64,000 nt of DNA from Anaeramoeba flamelloides. Lineage: Eukaryota > Metamonada > Anaeramoebidae. Both the position numbers and the translations under genes were made by a program. The DNA lies in the NCBI GenBank assembly GCA_027625915.1, contig JANTQA010000048.1:2728001-2792000 (forward strand), given 5' to 3'. Below, one piece after another: positions 33,794 to 46,100 of the stretch; the first letter of the stretch is position 1, and every line of letters begins with the position of its first letter. The notes beneath the pieces are model-generated. The model saw only the letters and a program-made list of their open reading frames with translations, was not told the origin of the DNA and ran no database searches.

Positions 33794-36586
33794 TTATCTG
33801 TATAATTTCATATCTTTTAAAATATTATTCATTTTATTTGGTAATATAAGTTCAATATTATTTATGATATTTTTTATTAATTCATTAAATTACATTAATT
33901 TTCCAATTTTATCTTTCTTGATTAGTTTTAGTAACTTTACAAATATAAATAAATGTATAAACAACTTTTTATTATTATCTTACAAAAATGCCGGGCTTTA
34001 TTTTAGTGGATTCAAAAAAATATACGTATATTAATTATGGATAGGTAATGTCATGAACATGGCCGAGGGGGTAATACAATTTGCTTATCTTTGAGAAATG
34101 AATAAAATTGTATGGGTTATTATTAGAAACAGGCTGTTAATACTAATAATTAAAGAAAGAAAAAAAAAATATTTACAATTTTTCTTGAAAAAAAAATAAA
34201 TAAAAAAAAAATTCTAAAAAATTCTACCATTTTTTTTTATATATTTGAAAATTTTTCTCTAATACTGTATTTCCAAAAATCAACTTTAAAATACCAAACA
34301 AGAATAAAATGATCAATTTGATCTATAAATTTTCAATGGGTATTTTTTTATTATTATTGATTGTTAAAATCATTACAATTAGATGAGTCAGATGATTAAA
34401 AGACTCTTTTCATTTTCACTTTTTTCGAAAATTAGTAAAAGTTGCTATACTTGATCAGAATAAAATTTATTAATTCGATTTATCCCACAAATCTTCTAAT
34501 TTTAATAATTAGGAACTCCCACCATCATCCTAAAAAATAATTGTGTTTAACATTAAAGAAAAATTTCAAATTTGAAAATACCCAAAACCGAAGGGTAAAG
34601 TGGGCAAGAGTATTAAGTTGATCTAACATAAAATATGATTAAATAACCATTGTATATGGGTTATCTTTTATCATTTTTTTTAACCTGATCATGAAAAATA
34701 TGATTGCGAATATTTTTTACCCGATAATTCTTTTGAAATATCATAAAGAATAATAACTGGTTTTTCGAACTTTTAAACTATTTAAATATTTATTTGTAAT
34801 TTTAAAAAAAAAATACTTGACTTGAAGTTAAAAATCCAACATAACCCGAGATCTGGTTGATAAAATTAAAAAAATAACTCATTTTTAATAGTTTCCGCAT
34901 TAATCGAATTCATTAATTAATCGCGAATTTTAGAAATTTATTTACTTTATATTAATTATTATTTTAAACAACACATCTCTTTAATTTAATGTTTTTGTTT
35001 CAATTCCTAATAAATTCAAAAAATGTGTAATTATTTCAAAATATGAGATTCTCTCAATAAAATAAAATTTTTAAATCATAATATCAATTTTCAAAAGCAT
35101 TAATGAAAATGTTTACAAATTACATACTTTATAAATTTTCTTTGAATTTAAAATATTTTAGAATTTGTTTCGCTCAACAAAAATCTTCATAGAAAACTAT
35201 TAATTTTGAAAAGGAAAACAAAAAAAAGAAATTAAATCCATTTTCGGATTAAAAAGATGATTTTTTTTAGCAGTATTTATAACTGGGTTAACTGGACATT
35301 TACAAAAACGATGCCAATCGATTAATAAATAAACCTTGAATCTCAGTTTATTATCATGTTAAGTTTATTAGTAATGGAAATACCCAGGATAATAAATATC
35401 ATTAATTACATTTTATATGATTAATTCTCCACGGTTAAAATAATTTTTCTTGAACTCATTATTTTTTAAAAAAATACTTGTAAATACAAAATATTAACAA
35501 AATTTTTCAACATAATATTATAGATCTTGATTGTATTTATAAGCTTTTCTTTTTTTTTTTTTTTATGGATAGTGCACATAGTATTCATTTGAAATTTGCG
35601 AGTAAGTTTAAAAAGAATTAGAATCTTATTCCAGAAGTTAATATTTTCATTTTAAATTAAATTTTATTTGGATCTGAAAACTGTCTTGTTGATTTAGTTA
35701 AGTTTTTTTTTTGATTTTTATATCAAAATTGTTCTCTGAAAAATACTATATTAAATTTTTTTTCCAGAATAAAATAAAATACCATCATAAAATTTCGAGA
35801 TACAAATAAAAGGTAAACAACTAAATCTATCTAAAAAGATATTGCCAATTCATTCTAGCATTCTATTGTAGCACTATATTTTACTGATAAAAAAAAATTA
35901 ATAAATAATTTTCAAGGAGTACTTTTTCTTCTAACAAAAATCAATGAGTTACTACCAAAGTAAAAAATGTTTTTTCTAATCCTCTTCAAAATTGTAAAAA
36001 AGTGAATATTTTTCCTTTATCGTGGATACTCCCTTAAAATTAGTAATTTTTCTCTGTGAACTTAATAAGGACTTGGTTTATCAATTTCAATTCATTTTTT
36101 TGATTTAAGTTTACAATTGACACCATTAAAAAAAAAAACTTGACTTGAGGATAATTTGGGATAAATGTTATGTTTGGTAATACTAAGGAATTACAAAAAA
36201 TCATAAAAACAGTTGAAGTTAGCTTTTCATATTTGTAAAACTTCAAACTAAAAATTAGAAACAATTCTTGATAAAGAATAGATTGAAGATCAACAAATTT
36301 TTACAAAGTTTCTTAGAATTTACAAATTAATAAAATGTTTTATTCAATACTAATGCAAACAAAATTTCAGAAAGGAAAAAGTCAGACAAAATTGAAAACA
36401 TTTATTTGGATTTATCAGTAATTAATAATTTGGTTCAATTGAATTTTGATTAAGCCGAATGTGAGTTTAAATTTAATCTTTTTACAGTAAGTTTCCTCGA
36501 AATGAATCATTTTACGTTCCATTTTTTTTAGTTTTTATAATTTAAAACTTTTTATTTTTGATAATTTTTTTAGAATACCCCTTAAT

Positions 36587-38361
36587 ATGAGCAACGAAAC
36601 CCAACTAAATTCATTAAAAAGAACAAACGAAAATGTTTCTACTGAAGAGTCTACAGATTTTAAAAGAAATACTGTTCTAAATACCAACAACCAACCTTCA
36701 CAAGAAACAAGCCAAACAAACACACCACCTATCCTTAATACAAACTTTGAGACAACAAACACTCAATTAAACCTTCAACAAACACAGACACAAACCAACA
36801 CAAACACAACTACAAACACTAATACTACCACACAACAAAATAATCCCGATGAACAACAAAATGCAAAACTTTACGTTGGTAATATTGATTTTAGCATCCC
36901 ACAACAAACAATAAGAGGAATTTTTGAAACAGTTGGTCAAATCTCAAATCTTACAATGCCTTTTGTAAGTCCAAATCAAAATTTGTTTTTTTTTTTTTTT
37001 TTTTTTTTTTTCTTTTTGAAAAGTACGTTGATTACTAATTTTTTTTTTTTTTTTTATCTTTTTCGATCTTTTCTTGGTTATGCTTTTCTTCAAAAAAAAC
37101 AAATATTTAGGATCATGTAAACCAACGACATAAAGGATTTTGTTTTGTTGAGTTTACGAATTCAAATTGCGTAAATATTGCTTTTGAAAAAATGGCTGGT
37201 TATCAGCTTGCTGGAAGGTAATTTTATAATTTTTTTTTTATTTTTGTTAGTATTTTTAAAGTCCAGATGGTTTTTCTCAGGGTTTAATTCTTAAGGCTTT
37301 GGCTTTCTTTCGAATTCAATTTAATCACAAATTTAAATCGTTAAAATGGATTTTTGAAAATAGTAAAATCTCAAAGTTTTGTTTACGACCAAATTAACTT
37401 TTTTACCTCCAAAATTTAAATCTTGAATAACACAATAACCAAAATTTTCCTTGTATTCAAAAAAAAAAAAAAAAAAAAAAGAGAATTAAAATTAGGTAGA
37501 CCATTACGAAACCAATCTTCAGGTCAAGGAAACCAAAACCGAAACCAATACCAAAATCAATACCAAAACCAAAACCAATACCAAAACCAACAAACCCAAA
37601 GCAACCCAAATTGCAAATTGTATGTTGGTAACATTTCCTGGAACCTTACTGAAGAAGATTTAATTGGTGTCTTTTCTTCGTTTGGCCCCGTCAAGTCCTT
37701 TAAAATAATGAAAGATCAAAACTCCACGCAACACAAAGGATTTGGGTTTGTTGACTTTATGAGCCCACAATCTGCGCAATTGGCACTAAGCTCCATGAAT
37801 GGGTTTTCGATTGGAGGAAGGAATATCAAAGTCGGGCTACCATCAAGAAGCAGTGGCGGATCACAAAACCCGTTAAATACGCTTGTTCAACAGCAAAATT
37901 TGTTTGGATTCAACCCAATGCTCCAAACAAACACTAACCCAATGCTTGGCTATGGCAATTTAATGGGCAACCTTGGATCTCTTTCAGGAGTTTATCCAAA
38001 TTTGCAAAACAACTCTTTGAATTTAAATACCACGTCAACAACAACCAATAACATCAATAACAACCAAAAGCAACAAGACAGATCGCGTTGTCTCGTTGTT
38101 ATGAACATGATCCTATCAGAGCAAGAAATCGATGAAAACTTGAAAAAGAAAGTTGGAGAAGAGCTTGAGTTACATGGATCGGTCATCCAAATCTTTTTAC
38201 AAATCGGTGAACCAAATGAAGGTGTCAAAGTGTATGTCAAATACGCCTCATTTGAAGAATCCAAAAATGCCAAGTTACAAATGAGTAATAAACTTTTCAA
38301 TGGAAGAAAGATGAACGCTGAATATTATAGTGAAGAAGATTTCAAAAATAACAAATTCTAG
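36587..38361 (+). CDS. PUF60: PUF60 homologue (poly(U)-binding splicing factor)
   Basis: PUF60 binds U-rich tracts near 3' splice sites and helps U2AF and U2 snRNP define introns in the nucleus. Exons 36587-36964, 37111-37217 and 37500-38361 give 448 residues. RRM1 (about 94-165) is split by intron 1, with RNP2 LYVGNI and RNP1 HKGFCFVEF. RRM2 (about 199-275) has LYVGNI and HKGFGFVDF. The C-terminus (about 357-445) is a UHM domain ending GRKMNAEYYSEEDF, as in human PUF60 (GRKVVAEVYDQERF). A Thr/Gln/Asn-rich N-terminus and a QYQN-repeat linker are lineage padding. Donors are GTAAGT and GTAATT. The last acceptor must be TTAGGTAG|ACC, because using the first AG would create a stop. The length is somewhat below that of animal PUF60. 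Confidence 0.9.
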
Positions 38362-39503
38362 TTTGTTAATTTTTATTCCCAGTCTCATTTTTTATTTTTA
38401 TTATTTTTTTATTTTTCTCTTTTTTTTTTTTTTTTTCTTTAATTTTGTGATTCATATTCATTATGACTACTTTTAACCCTTTTCTTTTCTTTTTAGAGAT
38501 TTTTTTTTATATAATAATATTTCTTTTTTTATTTTTTTTAATTTTTTTTTTTAAATTTTTTTTTTTCCAAGGAATTGGTATTTTGAATCAAGAAATTAGT
38601 AACATTTTTTCAAAGCAATACCTTTTGATTCATCAATTTCTAATTAAGGTACATTTTGTATATTTTTATTAAGTAATTTTAATTTATTATTAGCCCTGAT
38701 TTCCATTTTTTTTCGTCTTTTTTTTAGTTTGTTTTTTCTTTAGTTTTTACTTTTCTTTAGTTTTTCTTTTCTTCTTTCAATAACCTTTTATTTTTTTATT
38801 CCTTTTAAAATTTATTTATTTGTCTCTTTTGAGTTTCTTTGCTTATTTTTCCTTGATTATCTTAGAAATATATTATTTTTATCCAAATTAATTATTTTTT
38901 AAATAACAAGTTAAATTTTTTATTACTTTTAAAAAACAAAACAATTTTTGTTTCTTTATTTTATTATTTTTTTTTTCATATTTTTAAAAAAAAATTTTTT
39001 TCTATAAATTTACATTTGAAATCAAACCAAAAATACATTTACTTTTTTTTTATTATTATTCTATAACCGAGGAATTATCTTTTCTCATTGTTTGCCTAAA
39101 AATATTAAATTTATTTAGGAATTTATTGTTTTTTTTTATTCAATTAATTTCAAAAACTTTATTTCAATCAAACTCTTTATTGTTTTTATTGTATGCCAAT
39201 TTATATTTATAATTCATCTTATATTTTCAATAGTTATTTTTTGAAGAATTCAAATTTGTATTTATATAAAAAAAATTAATATTTTTTCTTCAAATTCTTA
39301 TCTTTGCTGCATTTACTTCCTTTACTTTTAAACTTTCATTATTTTAGTTTTATAATTTTATGTTCATTTAATTTATTTCAATATTGCTTCTTTATTTCTG
39401 ATTTCGATGAAATGAAATGTTTTTCAGATAACTTTTTATTTTTAATTTGTTTTTTTTTTGCTTTATAAACTATTTAATTTATTTTTAAAGTAAACTATTT
39501 TTT

Positions 39504-40030
39504 CAGTCAAAGTAATCCAACGAAAATGGAAGGATTACATGTATTTAAAGGATTTTGAGAGATATTAGAAGAAAAAATTTATTTTGAAAATTTCAAAATT
39601 GAAATTATTTTTACATATTTATGCACATTTTACTTTTTCTTTTTTTTTTTGAAAAGTTAATTCATTTAGTAATTTTTTTTTTTCTAGCAAAATCTATATT
39701 CACGATAAAAACGTGTTAAAATAATGTTATTGAAATAGTGAAAACGATTTTAGAAAAATTATTATAATTTCTTATTGGAATTTCGTTAGATCTTCAATTG
39801 GGGTCAAAATGAACCTTAATGTTTTTTTCAATAGGATTATCTAAAAATTTTACATTTTTTAATTTTTAAGAAAATCTATTGATATATTGATTAGATTTAC
39901 TTTCTATGGATATCAACTATTCTTTGGTGTGTATTATTTCACTTATTTAGTATTGATTATTCAAAGGTCAATTCTAAACAATTATAATTGATATTTAGAT
40001 TTTTTTCTGGATGCCTTGCACAGAAACAGC
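39504..40030. mobile_element. M3 MITE, copy 2
   Basis: It aligns with the copies at 21.0 and 42.3 kb. The left end is CAGTCAAAGTAATCC and the right end is GGATGCCTTGCACAG. Internal matches include GTTATTGAAATAGTGAAAAC and TGGATATCAACTATTCTTTG. Confidence 0.65.
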
Positions 40031-40739
40031 TTTATTTAATAAAAGTTTATTCTGTTTTTTTTTTTTTTCAAACTGAATTCTATTTGTTTAAAAGTTCTAT
40101 TTATTTATTGAAAATGCAGTGATAATAAAAAATGTATAAAAAAGATTATCTAACAAAAAAATATTGTTTAATTGAACACCTGGAAAATTGAATATCTCAA
40201 TTAAGCTTAGCAGGGTGCTGTAGCCTTCCTATGTTTTTCGAAGTTTTTATTTTTGAATGGAAACTCTATTTGTTTTATAAACAAAAACTTAAATTCTGGG
40301 GGAAATATACTGGAAGCATTTTTTTTTTAGATTACTTTTCTCTCAAAAACCTGTTTTTTTGATCAAACAATAAATTACTTTGAAAAAGTAATGAATTTAA
40401 TTATCTCAAATAGCTATCAAATATTATATAGCGATTTATTTTTTATCACTATATTTTTTCGTTTATCACGATTTTTAATTATTTCATGCTTTTATAATAA
40501 TAACCAGATCGATGATATTATTGAAAAATCAAAATATCATGGTTTTCTTAAATATTATTATTTGATAAAAATAATTGCGCTTTTTGGAACTTTATTCTTA
40601 CATAAAATAGATACCAATAAATTGTAATATAATGACAAATGTTGCCGTAATATTTAAAAGAAAAAAAAACAAAAAAAATTAAATTTTTTTAAAATCTTTT
40701 AACTTAAATATCAATTTCAGATTTGATTTTGTGTTTAAT

Positions 40740-41320
40740 ATGCCCTTAATAAAATTAAGCACTATTTTTTTCTGATTAATTATTTTCGAAATTAAGAACT
40801 AACTTAATTCAATTAAACACTGTGATAATTTTTTTTAGAAAAAAAAACACTCTCAACTTTTGAATATTGAAAATATTTTTTGAAATTAGTGTGTACTTTT
40901 TTATTTTTTTTTGAAAAATTGGGGTTGAGAAAAGCTTGAAACGAAAGAATAATTTAATATATTAAATTAGAATGGTTTTCCAGAGAGTTTATCCCTTTAG
41001 TTTAATCTTTTTTTAATTTTACCATTTAAAACTAAAAAAAGCATATTAAAGACCAAATTAGTGCCTTTTGTCATAAGAAAATTTCCATAATTTAGAATTT
41101 GTTTTAGCAAATAAGTTAAAACAAGAAAGTGTATCTAAAAATATACATAATTTCACATTTGATTTCAATGATTTTGACAAAAAATGTTTTCAAGAAAAAG
41201 CTAAATTGAAACTTTATTAATTTTTATTTTATCATTTAGTTTTTTTAATTTATTAATGGAAAGTATTTGATCAGTTTTTCATCTTTAGTGTTTTTTGGGT
41301 CGTGGGGACATATATACTCT
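40740..41320. repeat. Dispersed repeat A, copy 2 (uninterrupted)
   Basis: It matches 1095-2420 with the LINE tail and M1 element removed. It preserves the target site of the LINE (AAGCACTATTTTTTTCTG) as an empty site, and shows continuous sequence where M1 lies in copy 1. The copies have diverged moderately. Confidence 0.75.
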
Positions 41321-42298
41321 CTGAAAATTCTACTCTTTCTCCAAAAACTTGCAATAAATTACAAAAAAAGATCTTTTAAATTAAAATTGTTTTTTTTGAC
41401 AAAAATTTAATTCTCAAATTAAATGAAATTTTTACTTTCATTTATAAGTTTTTTATTAAAAAATCAACAAATTAATAAAAAGAGGTCGAATCCCACTTAT
41501 TTATATAAAATTGTTTTACCAAACAAATTATTTCCAAAAATAGTCAATATACCCCCCCCCCCCTCAAATTACGATAACAAAGAATAAAAGTAATAAGTGA
41601 TTAAAATGATGAGTAAAGATAATTTTATTTAATTTTAGTAAATAAAAATTGAGAAAATCGTGTACAAATAGAAACTTTTCATAAAATGAAAAAAGAAATA
41701 GAAAATAATTTTTATAAAAAAATAAAAAAAAAAAAATTATTTATCCTTATAATTATCATTTTTTGAAGAAAATTCGACTCAAAATTTTAACATTTTCCAT
41801 TTACTTTAATTTATTATAACTTTTCTTATTCTTTCTTTCTTTTTCTTTCTTTCTTTTTTTTTTGGTTACTTTTAATCTTCTTTTTTCTTGTTTCTTGTGC
41901 AAAGGATTGTAAGCAATTTTTAATCAAATATTTGAAGAACTATAAATTACTTGAAAATAAATCTTTATTTTCATCTAAAAACAATTCAACAATTTATAAC
42001 CCTTCATATTAATTTTTATTAGTTTTGTAGTCCTAGATTTTTATTGGTTTTTTAACTCAATAAAAAAAACTAAAAAAAAAATTATTACAAAAAAGACAAA
42101 AAAAGTTTTTGAGAACCGTATTTGATTTATTGACTTTAGGAATTTTTGATAAAAACTAAACTTCATTGAAAAAAAGTTACATTATTTAATTATAGGATTC
42201 TTACAAGATATTTGAAAACTAGAAGAATTCAATTTTCTTGATGAAAATTAACAAAAAAGAAGTTCAAATTGACTTTTCAATTTTGAACGAAAATATTT

Positions 42299-42805
42299 TC
42301 CAGTCAAAGGGCCCAGTTCACAATGAATGAATCACATGTGTTCAAAGGGGTTTGAATGGATATGAAAACAAAGATTAAATTTCGACATTTCAAAATGGAA
42401 ATCATTTTTTCACATTTGAAATTTTTTTTTTTTTCTTTTTTTATATTGTTATTAATTCATTTGCATATTTTTTTTTATGACAAGATCAATAGTCCACTTG
42501 ATAAAAATGTGTTATTCTAATCTTATTGAAACACTGAAAATGATTGTAAAAAATCATATAGATTTCTATTAGAATTATATTTAATTTCCAATTCAAGATC
42601 AAAATAAACATTCTGGTATTTTTCAATAGTCATTAAGTATTTTGGGTTTCCATTTTTTAAATAAATCTATTAATCTATTAGTTTTACTACATACACAATA
42701 TCAACCATTCTTTGGTGGGTATTATTCTACTTATTTCCTATTGGTTCTTCAAAGTTCAATTAGAAAAAAGGATTAAATAAGAAAAAAATGTTACCATTTG
42801 ACAAA
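42299..42805. mobile_element. M3 MITE, copy 3
   Basis: The left end is CCAGTCAAAGGGCCCAG and the right end is TTACCATTTGACAAA. Its left part keeps GAATCACATGTGTTCAAAGG, related to GAATTACATGTGTTTAAAGA in copy 1. It lies about 380 bp upstream of the TOR start codon and so may lie within or next to the TOR promoter. Confidence 0.65.
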
Positions 42806-43186
42806 AACAAAGCTAAAAATAAATTTTGATTTCAAAACTCTGTTGTCATTATTTCTTCCAAGGTTTTGACGAAACAGTGAATTTTTCAGAGAGTATACCT
42901 AATACACAAAATTTAAGAATAATCCAAGGAATAACCTTAAATTCTCATAAAAAATTAAAAGTTCTCAAAATAAAAATTGATTTTCTCAATTCAAAATTAA
43001 TTGATATCGATTTTTCAACTTTTTAAGATTTCTAGAGAGAATCTATTTTATTCATACAACCAATTTCTCTCAAAATGTGATCTTTCTCACAACCATTTTT
43101 TCTTGACTTTTTTGCAATTATTTTTCTTTTTTTGAAAAAAAAAAAAAAAAGTCAAAATAGAAAAAAGAAAATCAATAAGCAATTCT

Positions 43187-46100
43187 ATGAGTCAAAAAAA
43201 AGAGTTACAGTCGATTGAATTAAAATTATTGCTTCAACAACTCGAAGACAGATCATTCATCAAAAGATCTGAAGCATCAAGGTTGATAAAGAAATTTGCA
43301 AATGACAAACTACGTGAGCAAGGAAGGGAAAGCCTTCAAATCATTTTCAAACAAATTATGGAAACGATCAGCGAGCTCATGAACAATGAAGATGAAACAT
43401 ATATTTTAGGCGCATGCCAAGCAATTGACGAATTATTATTCATCTCTTCACAAGAAGACGTTGTGGTATTCGCAAGGTTTGGGGGCTATTTAAGAATTGC
43501 ATTGACATGTGAAAACATTCCAATTCTTCATTTTGCTTCGCAGACTTTGGGCAAATTGGCGCGCATTGGCGGACAAATAGCACAGGAAGTAATTGAGTAC
43601 GAGATGAGAGTGGCATTAGGATATTTACAGGATGAAAGAAACAAAGGACATCGCATGGCTGCTGTTTTAATTATCTTGGAGCTTACCCAATTAAGTGATT
43701 CAACAATCTATTCTCATATCCCAATGACTTTCGAAAGGATCTGGTGTGCGGTATGGGACAAAAATTTGGAGATTAGAAAGACAGCAGCAATTGCCCTTGG
43801 CAATTCACTGAAATTAATTGCTAAAAAAAGTGAGCAATTAAGAATTCAATGGACTAACAAAATTTATCTTGAGCTGAAAAAAGTAAAGCAATCTTCAATT
43901 TTATTTTTTTTTCTTCTTCTTCTGACACCAAACATTAAAAACACTTTCCAAAATATCAGTTAGAATGTGAAAATTTCCTTTTCAATCCTAAATACGCTTG
44001 TGCTTTTTTTTTTTCATAATTTTTCCAGATTTACTTTTTTCATCTTTGTTTTGATTGAAAAATAGTAAAATTAATAACATTTACCACAAGTTTGTTTACA
44101 CTTCTGTTCTCAACGAAAATGATAATTAAAGAAATCTATTCAAACTAGTTGTTGTTTTTCAAATTAAAAAGATGCTTTATGAAATCAAAATTGTTTTGTT
44201 GGAAAGATTGAAAATTAAAATTTGTTTTTGAATTATTCAGAGAACGAATTAAACCTTGAGTATATGAACCCAAAGTCAAAGACAACTTGAAAAATTTGCC
44301 AAAAAAAAACAAGAATTCTCATTTTATGTTAATTTTATAGAAATTTGTTGTTTTTGTTTCAAATTTTTTTCAACTCAAGACCATTTTCTCGAGAAGGTGT
44401 CAAATTAAAAATTGGCCATATTCCCACAAAAAATTTCACCAACAACACACCCCATAATCTAATAGATTTGTAGCTCTCATGAGTACAAAATTATATCTCT
44501 TTTTGAAAGCATTTTGTTAACTTTTCTATTATTTTAATTTCAAAGGTGAACAATTTCGAAAAAAAAAAACAAATTCAAAGATCTCAATTTATTTTAACTT
44601 GTTATTGGAAAATTTCAACCAAAGACTCTCAGAAAACGAACTAAAGAGATAAACCTTAAACTTAGTGAAAACTTTTTCCAGTCCAAAAAAAATTTGCAAC
44701 AAATGTAATTGACTAAAATACACGAAAGGTATGTGTACAAAATATTATATTATTTGTTTCAATTGTAAAAGATTTTTTATCATTTTTAAACCAATTTTAT
44801 AATGAAAACTTAGTTGTTCCACTTACACAATTTTCATTTTTTTTTAAATTTACTGTAATACTCCAATTAAGATCTGAAATTTTTTAATTCAAATTCCCAA
44901 ATCATTTTACGAATTATGACTTAAAAAAAGTCAAAACTTTTCATGGTTATTTAGAAATGATGTTTTTAGTTTTTCGGATTTAATTTCAGTTTTTCTTTTT
45001 GAACTTTCAGCAAAAAATTAAATATTTTTAGTTTGAATTTATCAATATACAAAATCAAACCAAAAACAAAGATACAAATTTTATTATTATTTCTCTTCCC
45101 CTTCAATATTATTGTTTAATATTCAAAAACAATCAATAATTTTCAAATTGAATATTGCTGAGATTTTCAAAATAGTATTGATGTAGTCTACTAATTAACA
45201 TAAATTAGTAGACCAAAGATAATTGATTAAAAATCGAATTATAAACACCATTCCAAAAATTTGGACACACCTAAAATCAAAAATAGGCAAAAAAAAAACC
45301 CAATTTATTATATTTTTCCAAACGTAATATAAAACCACATTTAAGTTACCCAGTATTAATGATTTTATAGGTAACAATTTTTATCCAAATAAAAAGAATA
45401 AAAAATGAAAAAATCAAAAATTTAAAAATTCATCTGTACAAAATAATGAAATGAGCAGAACCAAAAATGTATTTTTAAATTTGTTGAAATTTCGCCCCAC
45501 AATTATTGATCGTTTAAATGATAAGATACCATCAAGTAATCGTCTCTGATTTTTTCATTTAACTTTAACAATTTTCCAATCAATAATTGAAAAAAGATTT
45601 CTGATCTTAGGAAACAGATTAGGTAACTGGAAAAAAGAAATGAAAACAAAAACAGACATAAGACAAAAATAGTTTGTAAATTCAAAATTATTTCCAAATT
45701 GAATAAAATTATGTAGTACTATTATTCTTTAAACTGTTTAAACTGTGTCCAAATTTTTGGAATTTGGTTTACTTATAGTAAATATTTTCATGAGTAAATC
45801 TGACACCCAACTCTCTTATGAACCAAAAAGTTCTTATTTTTGAAACAATCCTTTCGATAATAATTCAAAAAAAATAAGCAAAAATAACATAATAAAGTAA
45901 TCATAATTTACTTTGTTTTGGAATCATATGCTCTTGTTTATTTCACTTTACTTTTGCAAATAATCTTGGTTTAAACTTATAGAAAAAAAAAACAAAACAA
46001 ATAATACAAAATGTATCTTCTCAATTACTTTTATGATCAAATCTTCACAACTCGAATGATGATTATTATATTACCAAACTCATTCTATTCAAGAAAACTT

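Larger units (their letters stand above)
31884..36586. other. Divergent intergenic DNA between the DHHC gene and PUF60
   Basis: These 4.7 kb contain no recognisable gene, although the promoters of both neighbours must lie here. They hold one clear M6 element, a TA microsatellite and two worn M4-like fragments near 32395-32440 and 32560-32605 (TCAAATCAATTTTGAA in each). A short G+C-richer spot near 34060 resembles a tRNA A-box by chance. The remainder is featureless A+T-rich sequence. Confidence 0.45.
38362..43186. other. Repeat-rich intergenic DNA before TOR
   Basis: It contains two M3 elements and the uninterrupted copy of repeat A, then T-rich DNA. A 12-base C run lies at 41552-41563. A 78-codon frame at 40391-40627 starts with ATG but resembles nothing known to me. 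The TOR promoter should lie just upstream of 43187, in a stretch with A- and T-runs. Confidence 0.5.

Noticed and set aside
34055-34085. GGCCGAGGGGG resembling a tRNA A-box
   Set aside because: No matching B-box or cloverleaf follows within a plausible distance.
41480-41500. GGTCGAATCCC resembling a tRNA B-box
   Set aside because: It lacks one T of the GGTTCGA core and has no A-box or acceptor stem upstream.
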